45,541 nucleotides of DNA from Spirulinaceae cyanobacterium SM2_1_0 (GCA_012031265.1 JAAUTY010000036.1:1-45541); one strand, 5' to 3'. Numbered from the stretch's first letter, positions 9,125 through 17,429 are shown. Numbers and translations are program-made. The notes: generated by a model from the sequence alone, not told the origin.

Positions 9125-9562
9125 ATGGACATCATCATCGCGACCGTTGTGCTCTTGATCCTGGGCTATGTAGCGGGGAATGCAGCCGAGAAACGCCATT
9201 ACGCCAGCATTCGCCGCCGCGAGAGTGAGCTACACCACATTCCGCTCGTCAATTTCAGCGCCAATCAACCCCTGCCGGAAGCGCGCGAGATTGAATTTTT
9301 TGTCGGCAGCACCGTGGTAGCGACAGACTTCTTCAAATCGTTTCTGCTCGGCTTGCGGAACTTGGTCGGTGGTCGGGTGATCGCCTACGAAAGCTTGATC
9401 GACCGCGCCCGCCGCGAATCGCTGCTGCGTCTGAAAGAGCAGGCGGTAGCTTGGGGAGCAACGGAAATCCTCAATGTGCGCCTGGAAACGAGTGCGGTCA
9501 ATAATGGGGGTGATGGCGCGGCTTCGATCGAAGTGATCGCCTACGGAACCGGGATTCGCTGA
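9125..9562 (+). CDS. Membrane-anchored YbjQ-like protein
   Basis: A 145-residue protein with one N-terminal transmembrane helix (residues about 3-19, IIIATVVLLILGYVAG), a short basic linker and a C-terminal YbjQ-like domain. The domain repeats the key features of the preceding gene: FVGSTVVATDFFK, LRNLVGGRVIAYE, ARRESLLRLKEQA and the YGTGIR end. The anchor would hold the domain on the cytoplasmic face of a membrane if the basic linker stays inside. It is most simply explained as a duplicated partner of the soluble YbjQ protein upstream. The stop lies 14 bases before the M48 protease start, so translation of the two is probably coupled. Confidence 0.78.
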   Translation: MDIIIATVVLLILGYVAGNAAEKRHYASIRRRESELHHIPLVNFSANQPLPEAREIEFFVGSTVVATDFFKSFLLGLRNLVGGRVIAYESLIDRARRESLLRLKEQAVAWGATEILNVRLETSAVNNGGDGAASIEVIAYGTGIR

Positions 9563-9576
9563 GGCGATCGCCCTGA

Positions 9577-10416
9577 ATGATGAAATACACACCGCGCGAG
9601 ATTCATACCGAGGTCAATGTCACCCCTCGCAACCCGCTGGTCAATCTCGTCCACTTGCTCGGCACGGTGGCGGGAGCCAGTATTGCAATTTATGTGCTGC
9701 TCGGCTGGGCCGTGGACTGGGTCGTGCCCCGGATTAGTCCGGAGTTTGAGGCACAGTTGGGTGCGCTCACCGCTCCTCAGGGGGCGATCGCCCTGGGTGG
9801 ACAAGAGCTGACGGCAGATCCACGCCGCGATGAGTTGCAAGATTTGCTCGAGCAACTCCAGACCAATGAGCATCTTCCCGCCGCGACGGTTCATTTGGTC
9901 GACAGTACCCTGGTGAATGCGGCTGCCCTGCCTGGTGGACATATCTTTGTCACGACGGGTCTGCTCGCGGCGGTGGAATCACAGAATGAGTTGGCCTTTG
10001 TGCTCGCCCACGAACTGGGCCACCATGTGAATCGCGACACGCTGCGCCAACTCGGCCGCAGTCTCGTGGTGGCTTGGGGCGCGCAGTTGGTGTTCGGCTC
10101 TGGCACCAGCGACAATGGCGCGAGTGTGGTGAGTACGTCGTTCAATCTGCAAAATTTGCACTATAGTCGTCGGGCGGAGTCGGCAGCGGATCGCTTTGCG
10201 CTGGATGCCGTCTGCCAACACTACGGCCACGGCAACGGTAGCCTCGGTTTCTTTCAGCGGCTCGCGGCTGAGGAAAATCAGACCCTCACCCGGTTGACGG
10301 CCTATTTCCGAACGCACCCGGCCTCGCAGTCGCGCGTCACTGACTTGAGCGAATACGCAACGGAACAAGGCTGCCCATTGACGGGTTCACTCCAGCCATT
10401 CTCAGTCGGCGATTAG
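9577..10416 (+). CDS. M48 family membrane metalloprotease
   Basis: A 279-residue zinc protease of the M48 (Ste24/HtpX/BepA) family. The zinc-binding HELGHH motif is at 145-150. The third ligand glutamate, E201 in AESAADRF, lies some 50 residues downstream, followed by the family aspartate D205. One transmembrane segment near residues 25-45 precedes a folded region, and the C terminus is short. M48 enzymes cleave membrane or periplasmic proteins and act in protein quality control. The gene is third in a tight operon with two YbjQ-family proteins, which suggests that they regulate, recruit or are cleaved by the protease. That link is inferred from spacing. The start could be at 9577 or at the next codon, also ATG. 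Confidence 0.88.
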   Translation: MMKYTPREIHTEVNVTPRNPLVNLVHLLGTVAGASIAIYVLLGWAVDWVVPRISPEFEAQLGALTAPQGAIALGGQELTADPRRDELQDLLEQLQTNEHLPAATVHLVDSTLVNAAALPGGHIFVTTGLLAAVESQNELAFVLAHELGHHVNRDTLRQLGRSLVVAWGAQLVFGSGTSDNGASVVSTSFNLQNLHYSRRAESAADRFALDAVCQHYGHGNGSLGFFQRLAAEENQTLTRLTAYFRTHPASQSRVTDLSEYATEQGCPLTGSLQPFSVGD

Positions 10417-10625
10417 AGGCGCGTGCCGCGACGCGGAAGTCACAAGGCAGAAGTCAGAAAATCTGACGAGAGCGCTTGTTATACTGGCGTTCAAATCGAT
10501 GGCCAATCTGGATGCAACCGGATTGACCGCGATCGCGATTTCCCCAACCGTTCTCCTCAGGCAGACTGACCGCCCCAATTTTTTGTCACCGGCATGGATG
10601 GCTCAGTACTGCCGCTTGCACGTCT

Positions 10626-10725
10626 AGTACCGCTAGGCGGAATTCTGAGTTTTGAGTTTTGAGTGCTCGCAATCCGGGAATCCTAGGATTTTTGGATGGG
10701 TCTCTTATTTCCGCCGTGCTGTACT
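10626..10725 (+). repeat. MITE-like dispersed repeat, copy 1 (100 bp)
   Basis: The ends are imperfect inverted repeats: AGTACCGCTAGGCGGAA on the left pairs with the complement of TTCCGCCGTGCTGTACT on the right (14 of 17 positions). The core contains short TTTTGAGT-type repeats. Related copies lie at 24446-24552 and 36080-36179, with a fragment at 42176-42210. It occupies the 432-base gap after the M48 gene. That gap also holds a second small inverted repeat (GTTGGGTT 10753-10760, AACCCAAC 10772-10779) ahead of the secreted-protein gene. No coding capacity. Confidence 0.8.
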
Positions 10726-10849
10726 GGTGGTTTTTCAAGCTCATAGGGGTCAGTTGGGTTGGCGTGAGCGTAACCCAACCCAACCCACGCCTGCCAGCTC
10801 CGTGACAGGCTCTTGGCTGGCTGCTGTTTTTGGAGGAAAGCTATTCGCA

Positions 10850-11644
10850 ATGCTAAACATTTCAAGGATCGGCTCGATCGTGGCGATCGCCACGCCGCTA
10901 TTCCTACCGCTCTGGGCGATCGCACCGGCCCAAGCGCAAGAAGTCCGCTACAGTTGCTACGACGCGGACGGCAACCGCCGCCAACAGGATGTTTCGCGCA
11001 ACTTTGCCCTCGGCTATCTCGGCTATCGGGGGGCGTCTGAAGATGGTGCGGGGCAACTTCGCAGCAGTCGCGGCACTTGCATTCCTCAGCAACCCGGTAG
11101 CCGCACGTCAGGCGCGAACAATTTGCCCCCGGCGGTGATGGTGGTGTTGCAGCGCTGCCAAGCACGGGTGTCCACCGCGTTTCAGAACTTGCCCGCGACG
11201 GAGATTGCGGTTGCCCCGGCTGCGGTTGAGGGCGATCGCAGTGCCGTCATCGCTTGGCAAACCCGCACAGGCGCGCAGGGAATCTGCCGTATCGATCGCA
11301 ATGGCGATCTCATCGACTTTGTGGTGCAGCGCGACCCCAATTCGGTGCCCGTGAATCGTCCCGGTGTCCCCAGCCCGGTTCCCAGTAACCCGCCGGTCAC
11401 CGCAACGACTAACAGTCCGCAACAGGCATTCGGTGCCGTCGCAGGCATTGGCGAATTTACCGTTTTGCGCAATAGCTACCGCGACAGCAATGCCGTGCGT
11501 CAGTTTGATGCCCTCGTGAATGGCCAGCGCCAGCGCTGGTGGGCCAACTGCCGCACGGAGGCGATCGGTACTGATCGCCAAGCGGCTCCGATCAATGACG
11601 CGACCCGTGCAGTACATCGCTTTGTGTGTACTGACCGCTTTTAA
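10850..11644 (+). CDS. Secreted protein of unknown function
   Basis: A 264-residue protein. It begins with a clear signal peptide (basic MLNISRIG, hydrophobic core, cleavage likely after AQA near residue 25), so it is exported to the periplasm or beyond. The mature part carries a handful of cysteines that could form disulfides. It also has a proline/asparagine-rich linker around residues 160-195 that separates two small domains. I recognise no named domain. The start at ATG 10850 is chosen because the signal peptide begins there and a GGAGG lies at 10832-10836, although the 13-base spacing is long. The frame is open further upstream through the repeat, which is not likely to be coding. It converges with rnhB, only 23 bases apart. 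Confidence 0.72.
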   Translation: MLNISRIGSIVAIATPLFLPLWAIAPAQAQEVRYSCYDADGNRRQQDVSRNFALGYLGYRGASEDGAGQLRSSRGTCIPQQPGSRTSGANNLPPAVMVVLQRCQARVSTAFQNLPATEIAVAPAAVEGDRSAVIAWQTRTGAQGICRIDRNGDLIDFVVQRDPNSVPVNRPGVPSPVPSNPPVTATTNSPQQAFGAVAGIGEFTVLRNSYRDSNAVRQFDALVNGQRQRWWANCRTEAIGTDRQAAPINDATRAVHRFVCTDRF

Positions 11645-11667
11645 CGCTCCGCGCTGAGCAATCACGG

Positions 11668-12306
11668 CTACTTCTGGGGTCGGCAGGGTCGAAATGAATG
11701 CCGATGTTGTCGCGAGGGGCCGTAGTGCTGCAAGGCGAGGCGGTGGCGGGCGGTGCCATAGCCTTTGTTGGCGGCTAGATCGTAGTCTGGGAATTTTGGT
11801 GCCCAGCGGACGACGAGATCGTCGCGCCAGACCTTGGCGACGATGCTGGCGGCGGCGATCGCCGGGGACTGGCGATCACCCTTCACCAGATTTTCCTGCG
11901 GCACGGTGAGACTCGGCAGCGCGAAGCGGCCGTCCACAAAGCAGCGATCCGGCGGTGGGTTGAGCTTTTTCACTGCCCGCTGCATCGCCAGCAGCGAGGC
12001 TTGCAGGATATTGATCGCGTCGATTTCCTTTGCGGTCGCGTAGCCGATGCGAACAGCCAGGGCGATCACCTGAATCTGCTGGGCAAACTCAACCCGGCGC
12101 GCTGGCGAGAGCTGTTTGCTGTCGCGGATACCGAGTTGCACGAGACGGGCGATCGCCTCGCGAGGCACAACAATCGCAGCGGCGACAACCGGGCCAAACA
12201 AGGCCCCGCGCCCCACCTCGTCCACTCCCGCGATGTACTGCGCGTCGCCCTGAAGTTCAGGCACGCACGCACAGTCAAAGGCGGGGGGCAACACTCGCCG
12301 GGTCAC
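11668..12306 (-). CDS. rnhB: Ribonuclease HII
   Basis: A 212-residue enzyme that cuts the RNA strand of RNA-DNA hybrids and starts removal of ribonucleotides misincorporated in DNA. The family signature GVDEVGRGALFGPVVAAA near residue 28 carries the catalytic DE pair. It is followed by RDSKQLSPARR, a further acidic residue in FVDGRF and the KGDRQSPAIAAASIVAKVWRD segment. Length and motif order are those of complete RnhB. The gene starts 47 bases after rne on the same strand, an arrangement common in cyanobacteria. It is therefore probably co-transcribed with RNase E from the long rne leader. Confidence 0.95.
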   Translation of the reverse strand: MTRRVLPPAFDCACVPELQGDAQYIAGVDEVGRGALFGPVVAAAIVVPREAIARLVQLGIRDSKQLSPARRVEFAQQIQVIALAVRIGYATAKEIDAINILQASLLAMQRAVKKLNPPPDRCFVDGRFALPSLTVPQENLVKGDRQSPAIAAASIVAKVWRDDLVVRWAPKFPDYDLAANKGYGTARHRLALQHYGPSRQHRHSFRPCRPQK

Positions 12307-12353
12307 AGGGCAGTCAACGCTGGCTAAAGGGATGGCACGGACCGAAGACCAGG

Positions 12354-14432
12354 CTAGGCTTCGCGGGCGGAGGAACGGCGGCGGCGACGACGGGCGACGA
12401 CCTTGCCACTGCTGGCTGGTTCGGCTTCATTCTCGGCAGCGATCGCCGCTACGGGTGTCGAGGTAGGGGTTGGTAGGTTTTCGGAAACTTCTGGCTCGGC
12501 GATCGCGGACATCATCTCAGACAGGTCTGCTGCCTCGTCTTCTTCTTCAATCACCTCGGCTGTAACCGTCTCAGCCACCTTAGCGAGCTTCAGCGCGGCT
12601 GTTATCGTCGGCTCAGAAGTCATCGGCCCAGAGACCATCTCTAGCTCCGATGGCACAGTACCTGGCTCGTGAATCGAAAGCACGACTGCTCGCGGATCTT
12701 TGACCTCGCGCTCGAGGCGTAACAATGGCGAAACCCCCATCAGCGCATAGATTTCCTGCTCAATCGGAGTCATTTCCACCGCAATGCGCTCTAGAGGGGC
12801 AATTTCACGCCGCTCACGCCGCTCGCGTCGCTCACCGCGTTCGCTGCGTTCGCTGCGTTCGCTGCGTTCACCGCGCTCCTCAGCGGCGACTGCCTCATCC
12901 TCATCCTCATCACTTGCGCGCTGTCCATTGGTGGGTTGCGGCCGACCTTTGCCACTGCTGCGACCCGCCCCATCCAAGTCACCAATCCGACGACGGCGAC
13001 GACGACGGTTGTTGCCCCCGCTCGGTTCTTGATAGCTGGGGTGATGCAGCAGGTCAAGATCGCTATCCTCGTCATCCAGTTCAGTCGCCACGTCGCGATC
13101 CGGCAGGGACAGGCGGATCTCAGGCGTGCGTGCCGTGCTTGGCATGCTCGCGACTGCGGGGATGACCCGCTCAGACAAAACTTGCGGGGCTTCACCGGGC
13201 AGCCGCACCAAATGCCCCAAGCCGCCACAGTGAGGGCAGGGATCGCCAAAGAGTTCACGCAGATTTTTGCCCTGACGCTTACGGGTCAGTTCAACAAGAC
13301 CCAGTTCCGACAATTGGGCGATCTGTGGTCGGGCTTTATCCGCTCGCAGGTAGCGCGTGAAGTGCTCGAGCAGCGCCAGTTGGTCGCGCCGTGAGTCCAT
13401 ATCAATGAAATCCACAACGATCACCCCGGCAATATTGCGCAGGCGGAGTTGGCGGGCGATCTCAGTCGCGGCTTCGTAGTTCGTCCAGAGAACAGTTTCG
13501 CGCGAGGTATTAGAGCGGGTGAAGGAGCCGGAGTTGACATCAACGACGGTCAGCGCTTCCGTTTGCTCAATGATGATGTAGCCACCCGATGGCAAATCAA
13601 CGCGCGGCTTTAGGGCTTCGCGAATCGCTGCATTGACGCGGAAAAACTCGAGGATCGGCAGGCGATCGCGATGCTGATCGATCAGCACCCCCTCAGGCGC
13701 GCGGCCGCCACTCCAGTTCATCAACTGCTGTTTAACCCGTTTGACACCAGCAGGGGCATCTACTACAATGCGATTGACTTCAGCACTGTAGATGTCGCGC
13801 AGCACCCGCTGAATGAAGTCATCGTCGCGATTCAGGAGAGTCGGTGCTCTGCTGGTTGCCGCATTGGCTTGGATCTGAACCGCTTCCCACTGCTTCTGGA
13901 GGTACTCTAAGTCCTCCATGATCGCATCTTCGTCTTTGCCCTCAGCCTCTGTGCGAACTAGAATGCCCATGCCTGCCGGCTTGATCAAAACAGCAAGGGC
14001 ACGTAGACGGCTGCGCTCATTATCTTTAACGATGCGGCGCGACAGGTTGACGCCGCGTCCATAGGGCATGAGCACTAAATAGCGCCCCGGCAAGCTGACA
14101 TTACCAGTTAGACGAGGCCCCTTGTTGCCGGTTGGCTCCTTCATCACCTGCACCAGCACCGTTTGCTGCGGTGCGAGCAGTTCCGTGATCGCCCCAGCAC
14201 TGCGGCGCAAGCGTAGCGGACCCAAATCGGTCACGTGCATGAAGCCATTGCGCTCACTATCGCCGATGTTGACGAAGGCGGCGTCAATGCCTGGAATGAC
14301 ATTTTCAACGGTACCCAGATAAATATCGCCAACCTGCTGGGTGCCAGTGGAGACAACGAGTTCTTGAATCTGATCTTCTGAAAAGACCGCCGCGATTTGC
14401 TCCTGCTCAGAAATAATAATCTGCTTCGGCAT
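12354..14432 (-). CDS. rne: Ribonuclease E/G
   Basis: A 692-residue endoribonuclease that starts mRNA decay and processes structured RNAs. The N-terminal half holds the S1 domain (about residues 35-110, VGDIYLGTVENVIPGIDAAFV). The DNase-I-like catalytic core has D298 in VVDVNSG and aspartates 341/344 in VDFIDMDS, and the zinc-link CPHC is at 399-402. The C-terminal third is unstructured, with a charged run of SER/RER repeats near residues 520-545. It ends with RRRRRRSS (about 681-688), the tail known in cyanobacterial RNase E to bind polynucleotide phosphorylase. A GAGG lies eight bases before the ATG. A long structured leader precedes the gene, and rnhB follows. Confidence 0.96.
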   Translation of the reverse strand: MPKQIIISEQEQIAAVFSEDQIQELVVSTGTQQVGDIYLGTVENVIPGIDAAFVNIGDSERNGFMHVTDLGPLRLRRSAGAITELLAPQQTVLVQVMKEPTGNKGPRLTGNVSLPGRYLVLMPYGRGVNLSRRIVKDNERSRLRALAVLIKPAGMGILVRTEAEGKDEDAIMEDLEYLQKQWEAVQIQANAATSRAPTLLNRDDDFIQRVLRDIYSAEVNRIVVDAPAGVKRVKQQLMNWSGGRAPEGVLIDQHRDRLPILEFFRVNAAIREALKPRVDLPSGGYIIIEQTEALTVVDVNSGSFTRSNTSRETVLWTNYEAATEIARQLRLRNIAGVIVVDFIDMDSRRDQLALLEHFTRYLRADKARPQIAQLSELGLVELTRKRQGKNLRELFGDPCPHCGGLGHLVRLPGEAPQVLSERVIPAVASMPSTARTPEIRLSLPDRDVATELDDEDSDLDLLHHPSYQEPSGGNNRRRRRRRIGDLDGAGRSSGKGRPQPTNGQRASDEDEDEAVAAEERGERSERSERSERGERRERRERREIAPLERIAVEMTPIEQEIYALMGVSPLLRLEREVKDPRAVVLSIHEPGTVPSELEMVSGPMTSEPTITAALKLAKVAETVTAEVIEEEDEAADLSEMMSAIAEPEVSENLPTPTSTPVAAIAAENEAEPASSGKVVARRRRRRSSAREA

Positions 14433-14459
14433 GCAATTTCCTCAAAGGTCTTGACTCGC

Positions 14460-14629
14460 CTAGCGCGGGCTTTAGGCTACGAACACTACAGGCGCTGCAC
14501 TGATGACTCCAGAATTTGCCAAGCAAGGGCATCAGAGTCAAACAACTAGCCTGTAGGGCGCTAGGTCGAGTGGATAAATGGGCGGGAGACCAGGCTCAAG
14601 GGACGGTACGTGACCCCAACCCAGTCTCC
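14460..14629 (-). promoter_or_regulatory. Structured 5-prime leader of rne
   Basis: This lies between the rne start and a TATAAT about 480 bases upstream. Perfect nested complementarities suggest a folded RNA: CTAGCGC (14460-14466) with GCGCTAG (14558-14564), CTACAGGC (14486-14493) with GCCTGTAG (14549-14556), and TGACTC (14504-14509) with GAGTCA (14535-14540). A second hairpin pairs GGAGAC (14585-14590) with GTCTCC (14624-14629). Rne genes are known to be autoregulated through leader structures in enterobacteria, and a long rne leader is reported in cyanobacteria. The function here is inferred. Confidence 0.55.
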
Positions 14630-14914
14630 TTAACGGGCATTGGTGTGATTAGTGCGGTAACGCCGCGAGCCTAACGCAGCCAAAATCTCTACGGTAGTCA
14701 GGCCCCCCAACCTAGCAATCAGGGATTATTCACCACCATCGACGGCACAGGAGCTGCAAAAAATGCGGCACAGGTTCAACTCGAATGAATCAGCTCGCGC
14801 ATCAGCAAGCGGCGAAGCGAGCTGCACCTGGCGTTGAGAATGGTGGGTGAAAGCTAAGCGGATGGCGGGGTAGCTAGCACAATTGGCGAGGCGCAGCCAC
14901 ACTAACTGAGCAGT

Positions 14915-14920
14915 ATTATA
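14915..14920 (-). promoter_or_regulatory. Perfect TATAAT -10 box, candidate rne promoter
   Basis: On the minus strand this reads TATAAT. No good -35 element lies at 16-18 bases, so an activator or extended context would be needed. Transcription would start near 14908, giving a leader of about 475 bases before rne. It lies just downstream of the desulfurase stop codon (14953). Confidence 0.45.
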
Positions 14921-14952
14921 GCTTAAGCGTAACCGATTATGTCTGAGTTTGA

Positions 14953-16128
14953 TCAAAAAGTAGTGGCTGGAGTCGCCGCTGGTCGTGCTTGCCGCAGAGA
15001 CCGAACCGTTGTGATCACAGCGGCTGCCACGGACTCGAGCTGGTCGGCTGTGGTGTTCCGACCCAGTCCAAAGCGCAAGGAAGCATAGGCTAGGGTCGGC
15101 GATCGCCCGAGTGCTGTCAGCACGTGCGATGGTGCGGTTCCGGCGCTCGCACAGGCCGAGCCAGACGAGAGCGCGACCACCGAGCGCAAGCCCAGCAACA
15201 AGGCAGAACCGTCCACACCGCCAATGCTGACATTCAAATTACTGGGTAGACGCTGCTCGGGATGGCCGTTGCGATAGATGTCCGGTAAAACTTGCAAATT
15301 GGCCCAGAGGCGATCGCGCAATCCTCGCGCTCGCGCTGCCTCTGTCGCCATCTGTGCCTGACTAATTTCCACCGCCTTGCCAAAACCGACAATCTGCGGC
15401 GGATAGAGGGTGCCCGAACGCAGCCCCCGCTCCTGACCCCCCCCTCGCAGTTGCGGGGCGAGTTGCACGCGCGGCTGACGTCGCCGCACATAGAGCGCGC
15501 CGATGCCTTTGGGGCCGTAGAGCTTGTGGGCGGTGAGGGACATGAGGTCAATGGACATCGCTTCGACATCCAGGGGGATTTTCCCCAGCGCCTGGGCGGC
15601 GTCGGTGTGCAAGAGAATGCCGCGATCGCGACACCGCGCCCCAATCTCAGCCAGCGGCTGCAAGACACCAATCTCATTATTCGCCGCCATCGCGGAGACC
15701 AGAATCGTGTCGGGGCGCAGCGCCTGCTCCAGTTGCATTAGATCCAGTAAGCCATCGGGCTGCACGGGGAGCACCGTTAACTCAAAACCTAAGCTCTCCA
15801 GGTAGCGACAAGGCGCGAGAACCGCACTGTGCTCGGTGGCAATCGTGACCAAATGCCGTCCGCGACTCAGATTTGCTTCCGCCGCGCCGATGAGCGCCAG
15901 GTTGTTGGCTTCGGTCGCGCCGCTGGTGAAGATAATTTCCTCGGGGGTGGCGGCGATCGCCGCTGCAATGATCTCGCGCGCCTGCTCCACCGCCGCCTCG
16001 GCTTCCCAGCCGTAGGCATGAGCGGAACCGGGATTACCAAAGGCAGCACTGAAATAGGGCAGCATTGCCGCCAGCACCTGTGGATCGACAGGAGTCGTGG
16101 CGTGGTGGTCGAGGTAGATCGGACGCAT
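14953..16128 (-). CDS. Cysteine desulfurase, NifS/IscS type
   Basis: A 391-residue pyridoxal-phosphate enzyme that releases sulfur from cysteine as an enzyme persulfide for iron-sulfur clusters and thiolated cofactors. The N terminus MRPIYLDHHATTP, the ITFTSGATE-like motif, the TEH histidine and the HTDAAQ segment are family hallmarks. The PLP lysine is K202 in AHKLYGPKG. The catalytic cysteine is C326 in SSGSACASAG on its mobile loop, the class I type. The start at ATG 16128 matches the family; an in-frame extension of 11 residues upstream is not conserved in type. The gene lies between the rplL hairpin and the rne promoter. Cyanobacteria carry several such desulfurases, so the exact gene name is left open. 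Confidence 0.93.
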   Translation of the reverse strand: MRPIYLDHHATTPVDPQVLAAMLPYFSAAFGNPGSAHAYGWEAEAAVEQAREIIAAAIAATPEEIIFTSGATEANNLALIGAAEANLSRGRHLVTIATEHSAVLAPCRYLESLGFELTVLPVQPDGLLDLMQLEQALRPDTILVSAMAANNEIGVLQPLAEIGARCRDRGILLHTDAAQALGKIPLDVEAMSIDLMSLTAHKLYGPKGIGALYVRRRQPRVQLAPQLRGGGQERGLRSGTLYPPQIVGFGKAVEISQAQMATEAARARGLRDRLWANLQVLPDIYRNGHPEQRLPSNLNVSIGGVDGSALLLGLRSVVALSSGSACASAGTAPSHVLTALGRSPTLAYASLRFGLGRNTTADQLESVAAAVITTVRSLRQARPAATPATTF

Positions 16129-16250
16129 CGGGGCCGGGTACCAAAAGAATGTGAGCGCCAACCTTCAGGATGCCAGTAGGTGAGAGCCTTGAAGATCAAG
16201 CCTTCTGACTTCTGCCTTCCGCATAGCGCTACTAAAGCGATTGTCGCACG

Positions 16251-16291
16251 CGAAAGCCTAGGGGCGCGGCTGCCGCGCCCCTAGGCTTTCG
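16251..16291 (-). terminator. Large GC-rich hairpin after rplL
   Basis: Arms 16251-16267 and 16275-16291 are perfectly complementary over 17 bp (CGAAAGCCTAGGGGCGC). Two more pairs close the stem around a three-base loop. It begins seven bases after the rplL stop. No U tract follows on the minus strand, so it may end transcription imperfectly or protect the mRNA 3-prime end. Confidence 0.7.
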
Positions 16292-16297
16292 GGAACC

Positions 16298-16699
16298 CTA
16301 CTTAATGGTGACTTTTGCACCCGCGTCTTCGAGTTTCTTCTTGATCGCTTCGGCTTCCTCTTTGGGGATGCCTTCTTTGATCGCCTTGGGCGCGGACTCG
16401 ACCAATTCCTTGGCTTCCTTGAGGCCCAGACCAGTCAGGGCGCGGACTTCCTTGAGGATGGTGATCTTCTTGTCGCTGGGGAACTCGTCGAGAACAGCGT
16501 CAAACTCGGTCTGCTCCTCGACTTCCTCGGCGGGAGCAGCGGCAGCGCCACCCGCCGGCATCGCCATCATCATGCCGCCGCCTGCCGGGGCTGCTGCGGT
16601 GACGCCGAAGGCTTCTTCGATCTGGGAAACCAGTTCTGAGGCTTCCAAGAGCGAGAGGGACTTGAGCTTTTCGAGAATTTCGTCAGTTGCTGCGGACAT
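16298..16699 (-). CDS. rplL: 50S ribosomal protein L7/L12
   Basis: This 133-residue stalk protein of the large subunit recruits translation factors. The N-terminal dimerisation helices ([20 protein letters not shown]) lead into an alanine/glycine/methionine-rich hinge at about residues 33-58. The C-terminal factor-binding domain follows, with the conserved [20 protein letters not shown] segment, and ends in AKVTIK. Length is typical. It is the last gene of the rplK-rplA-rplJ-rplL series, 69 bases after rplJ. It is followed by a large hairpin that likely bounds the transcript. As the stalk carries several L7/L12 copies per ribosome, a strong start and stable message are expected. Confidence 0.97.
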   Translation of the reverse strand: MSAATDEILEKLKSLSLLEASELVSQIEEAFGVTAAAPAGGGMMMAMPAGGAAAAPAEEVEEQTEFDAVLDEFPSDKKITILKEVRALTGLGLKEAKELVESAPKAIKEGIPKEEAEAIKKKLEDAGAKVTIK

Positions 16700-16768
16700 G
16701 GGATTACTCCTAAGTAAAACAAATGGTTACGGGTTGGGTGCTGACTAAAGCCAGCGAGGTTGGCGGCT

Positions 16769-17338
16769 CTAAGCATCGCCACCTTCTTCTTTTTGCGCCA
16801 CCGCCTTGATGACACGGCCCAGTGAACTGGGCACTTCGTTGATGCCGCGAGCCAGCGAGCTGGGTACCTCCTTGATGCCGAAGGCCAGCTTGGTCGCCAC
16901 GGCATTGATCGCGCCAGCCACTTGTGCCAGGAGTTCTTCCTTCGAGGGCAGGTCGGCGATCGCCTTGACATCATCCTCGTTGAGGGCGCGGCCCTGCATG
17001 ACGCCGCCGCGAAACTCCGTTTTCTTCGTCTGCTTCTTGAATTCTTGGTAGGCGCGGATCGCGCCGCCCAAATCGTCTTTCAGCAGCACAAAGGCATTGG
17101 AGCCAGCCAGAAACTCGGTCATTGGCTGCCAAGTTTCGTCTGCTTCGACGGCGATCCGCATCAAGGTGTTTTTGGTCACCTTGCAGACTGCGCCGGTGGG
17201 GCGCAGGCGGTTGCGGAGGTCGCCGATCTCGGCGACCGAGAGACCTTGGTAATCGATGGCGATCGCCAACTGCGCTTCGCTCAACTGTTGCTTGAGATCA
17301 GCAACGACGGACTCTTTATCAGCGCGGGTTCTTCCCAC
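16769..17338 (-). CDS. rplJ: 50S ribosomal protein L10
   Basis: A 189-residue protein that anchors L7/L12 dimers to 23S rRNA. The N-terminal rRNA-binding domain reads GRTRADKESVVADLKQQLSE, then IDYQGLSVAEIGDLRNRLR, as in other cyanobacteria. The C-terminal helix that holds L7/L12 ends in KAVAQKEEGGDA. The GTG at 17338 is chosen because a near-perfect Shine-Dalgarno AGGAGGTGA lies seven bases upstream (17346-17354) and the family begins there; a longer open frame reaches 17377. The repeated IKEVPSSLARGINEVPSSLGR near residues 150-175 is a small internal duplication. Expression is probably controlled by the L10 leader and hairpin upstream. Confidence 0.96.
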   Translation of the reverse strand: MGRTRADKESVVADLKQQLSEAQLAIAIDYQGLSVAEIGDLRNRLRPTGAVCKVTKNTLMRIAVEADETWQPMTEFLAGSNAFVLLKDDLGGAIRAYQEFKKQTKKTEFRGGVMQGRALNEDDVKAIADLPSKEELLAQVAGAINAVATKLAFGIKEVPSSLARGINEVPSSLGRVIKAVAQKEEGGDA

Positions 17339-17371
17339 TTTGGGTTCACCTCCTTGGGTTGGGGGAATACT

Positions 17372-17414
17372 CGCCAAAACAATGCCGCCCCGGCAGTCAA
17401 ACTACCGGGGCGGC
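17372..17414 (-). terminator. Attenuator-like terminator in front of rplJ
   Basis: A perfect 10-bp stem GCCGCCCCGG (17384-17393) / CCGGGGCGGC (17405-17414) with an 11-base loop is followed on the minus strand by ATTGTTTTGG. It lies between the L10 leader and the rplJ ribosome-binding site. It is therefore well placed to lower rplJ-rplL transcription. Confidence 0.7.
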
Positions 17415-17429
17415 GATCATTCAGAAGCA

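Noticed and set aside
10652-10849. Upstream extension of the secreted protein
   Set aside because: It runs through the MITE-like repeat and would bury the signal peptide.
14433-14725. RNase P RNA or tmRNA in the rne leader gap
   Set aside because: The conserved GAGGAAAGTCC core of RNase P RNA and the tRNA-like ends of tmRNA are absent.
14726-14956. 76-codon minus-strand frame from a TTG between the desulfurase and rne
   Set aside because: It starts on the desulfurase stop, contains the TATAAT box and has no recognisable motif; more likely promoter and leader.
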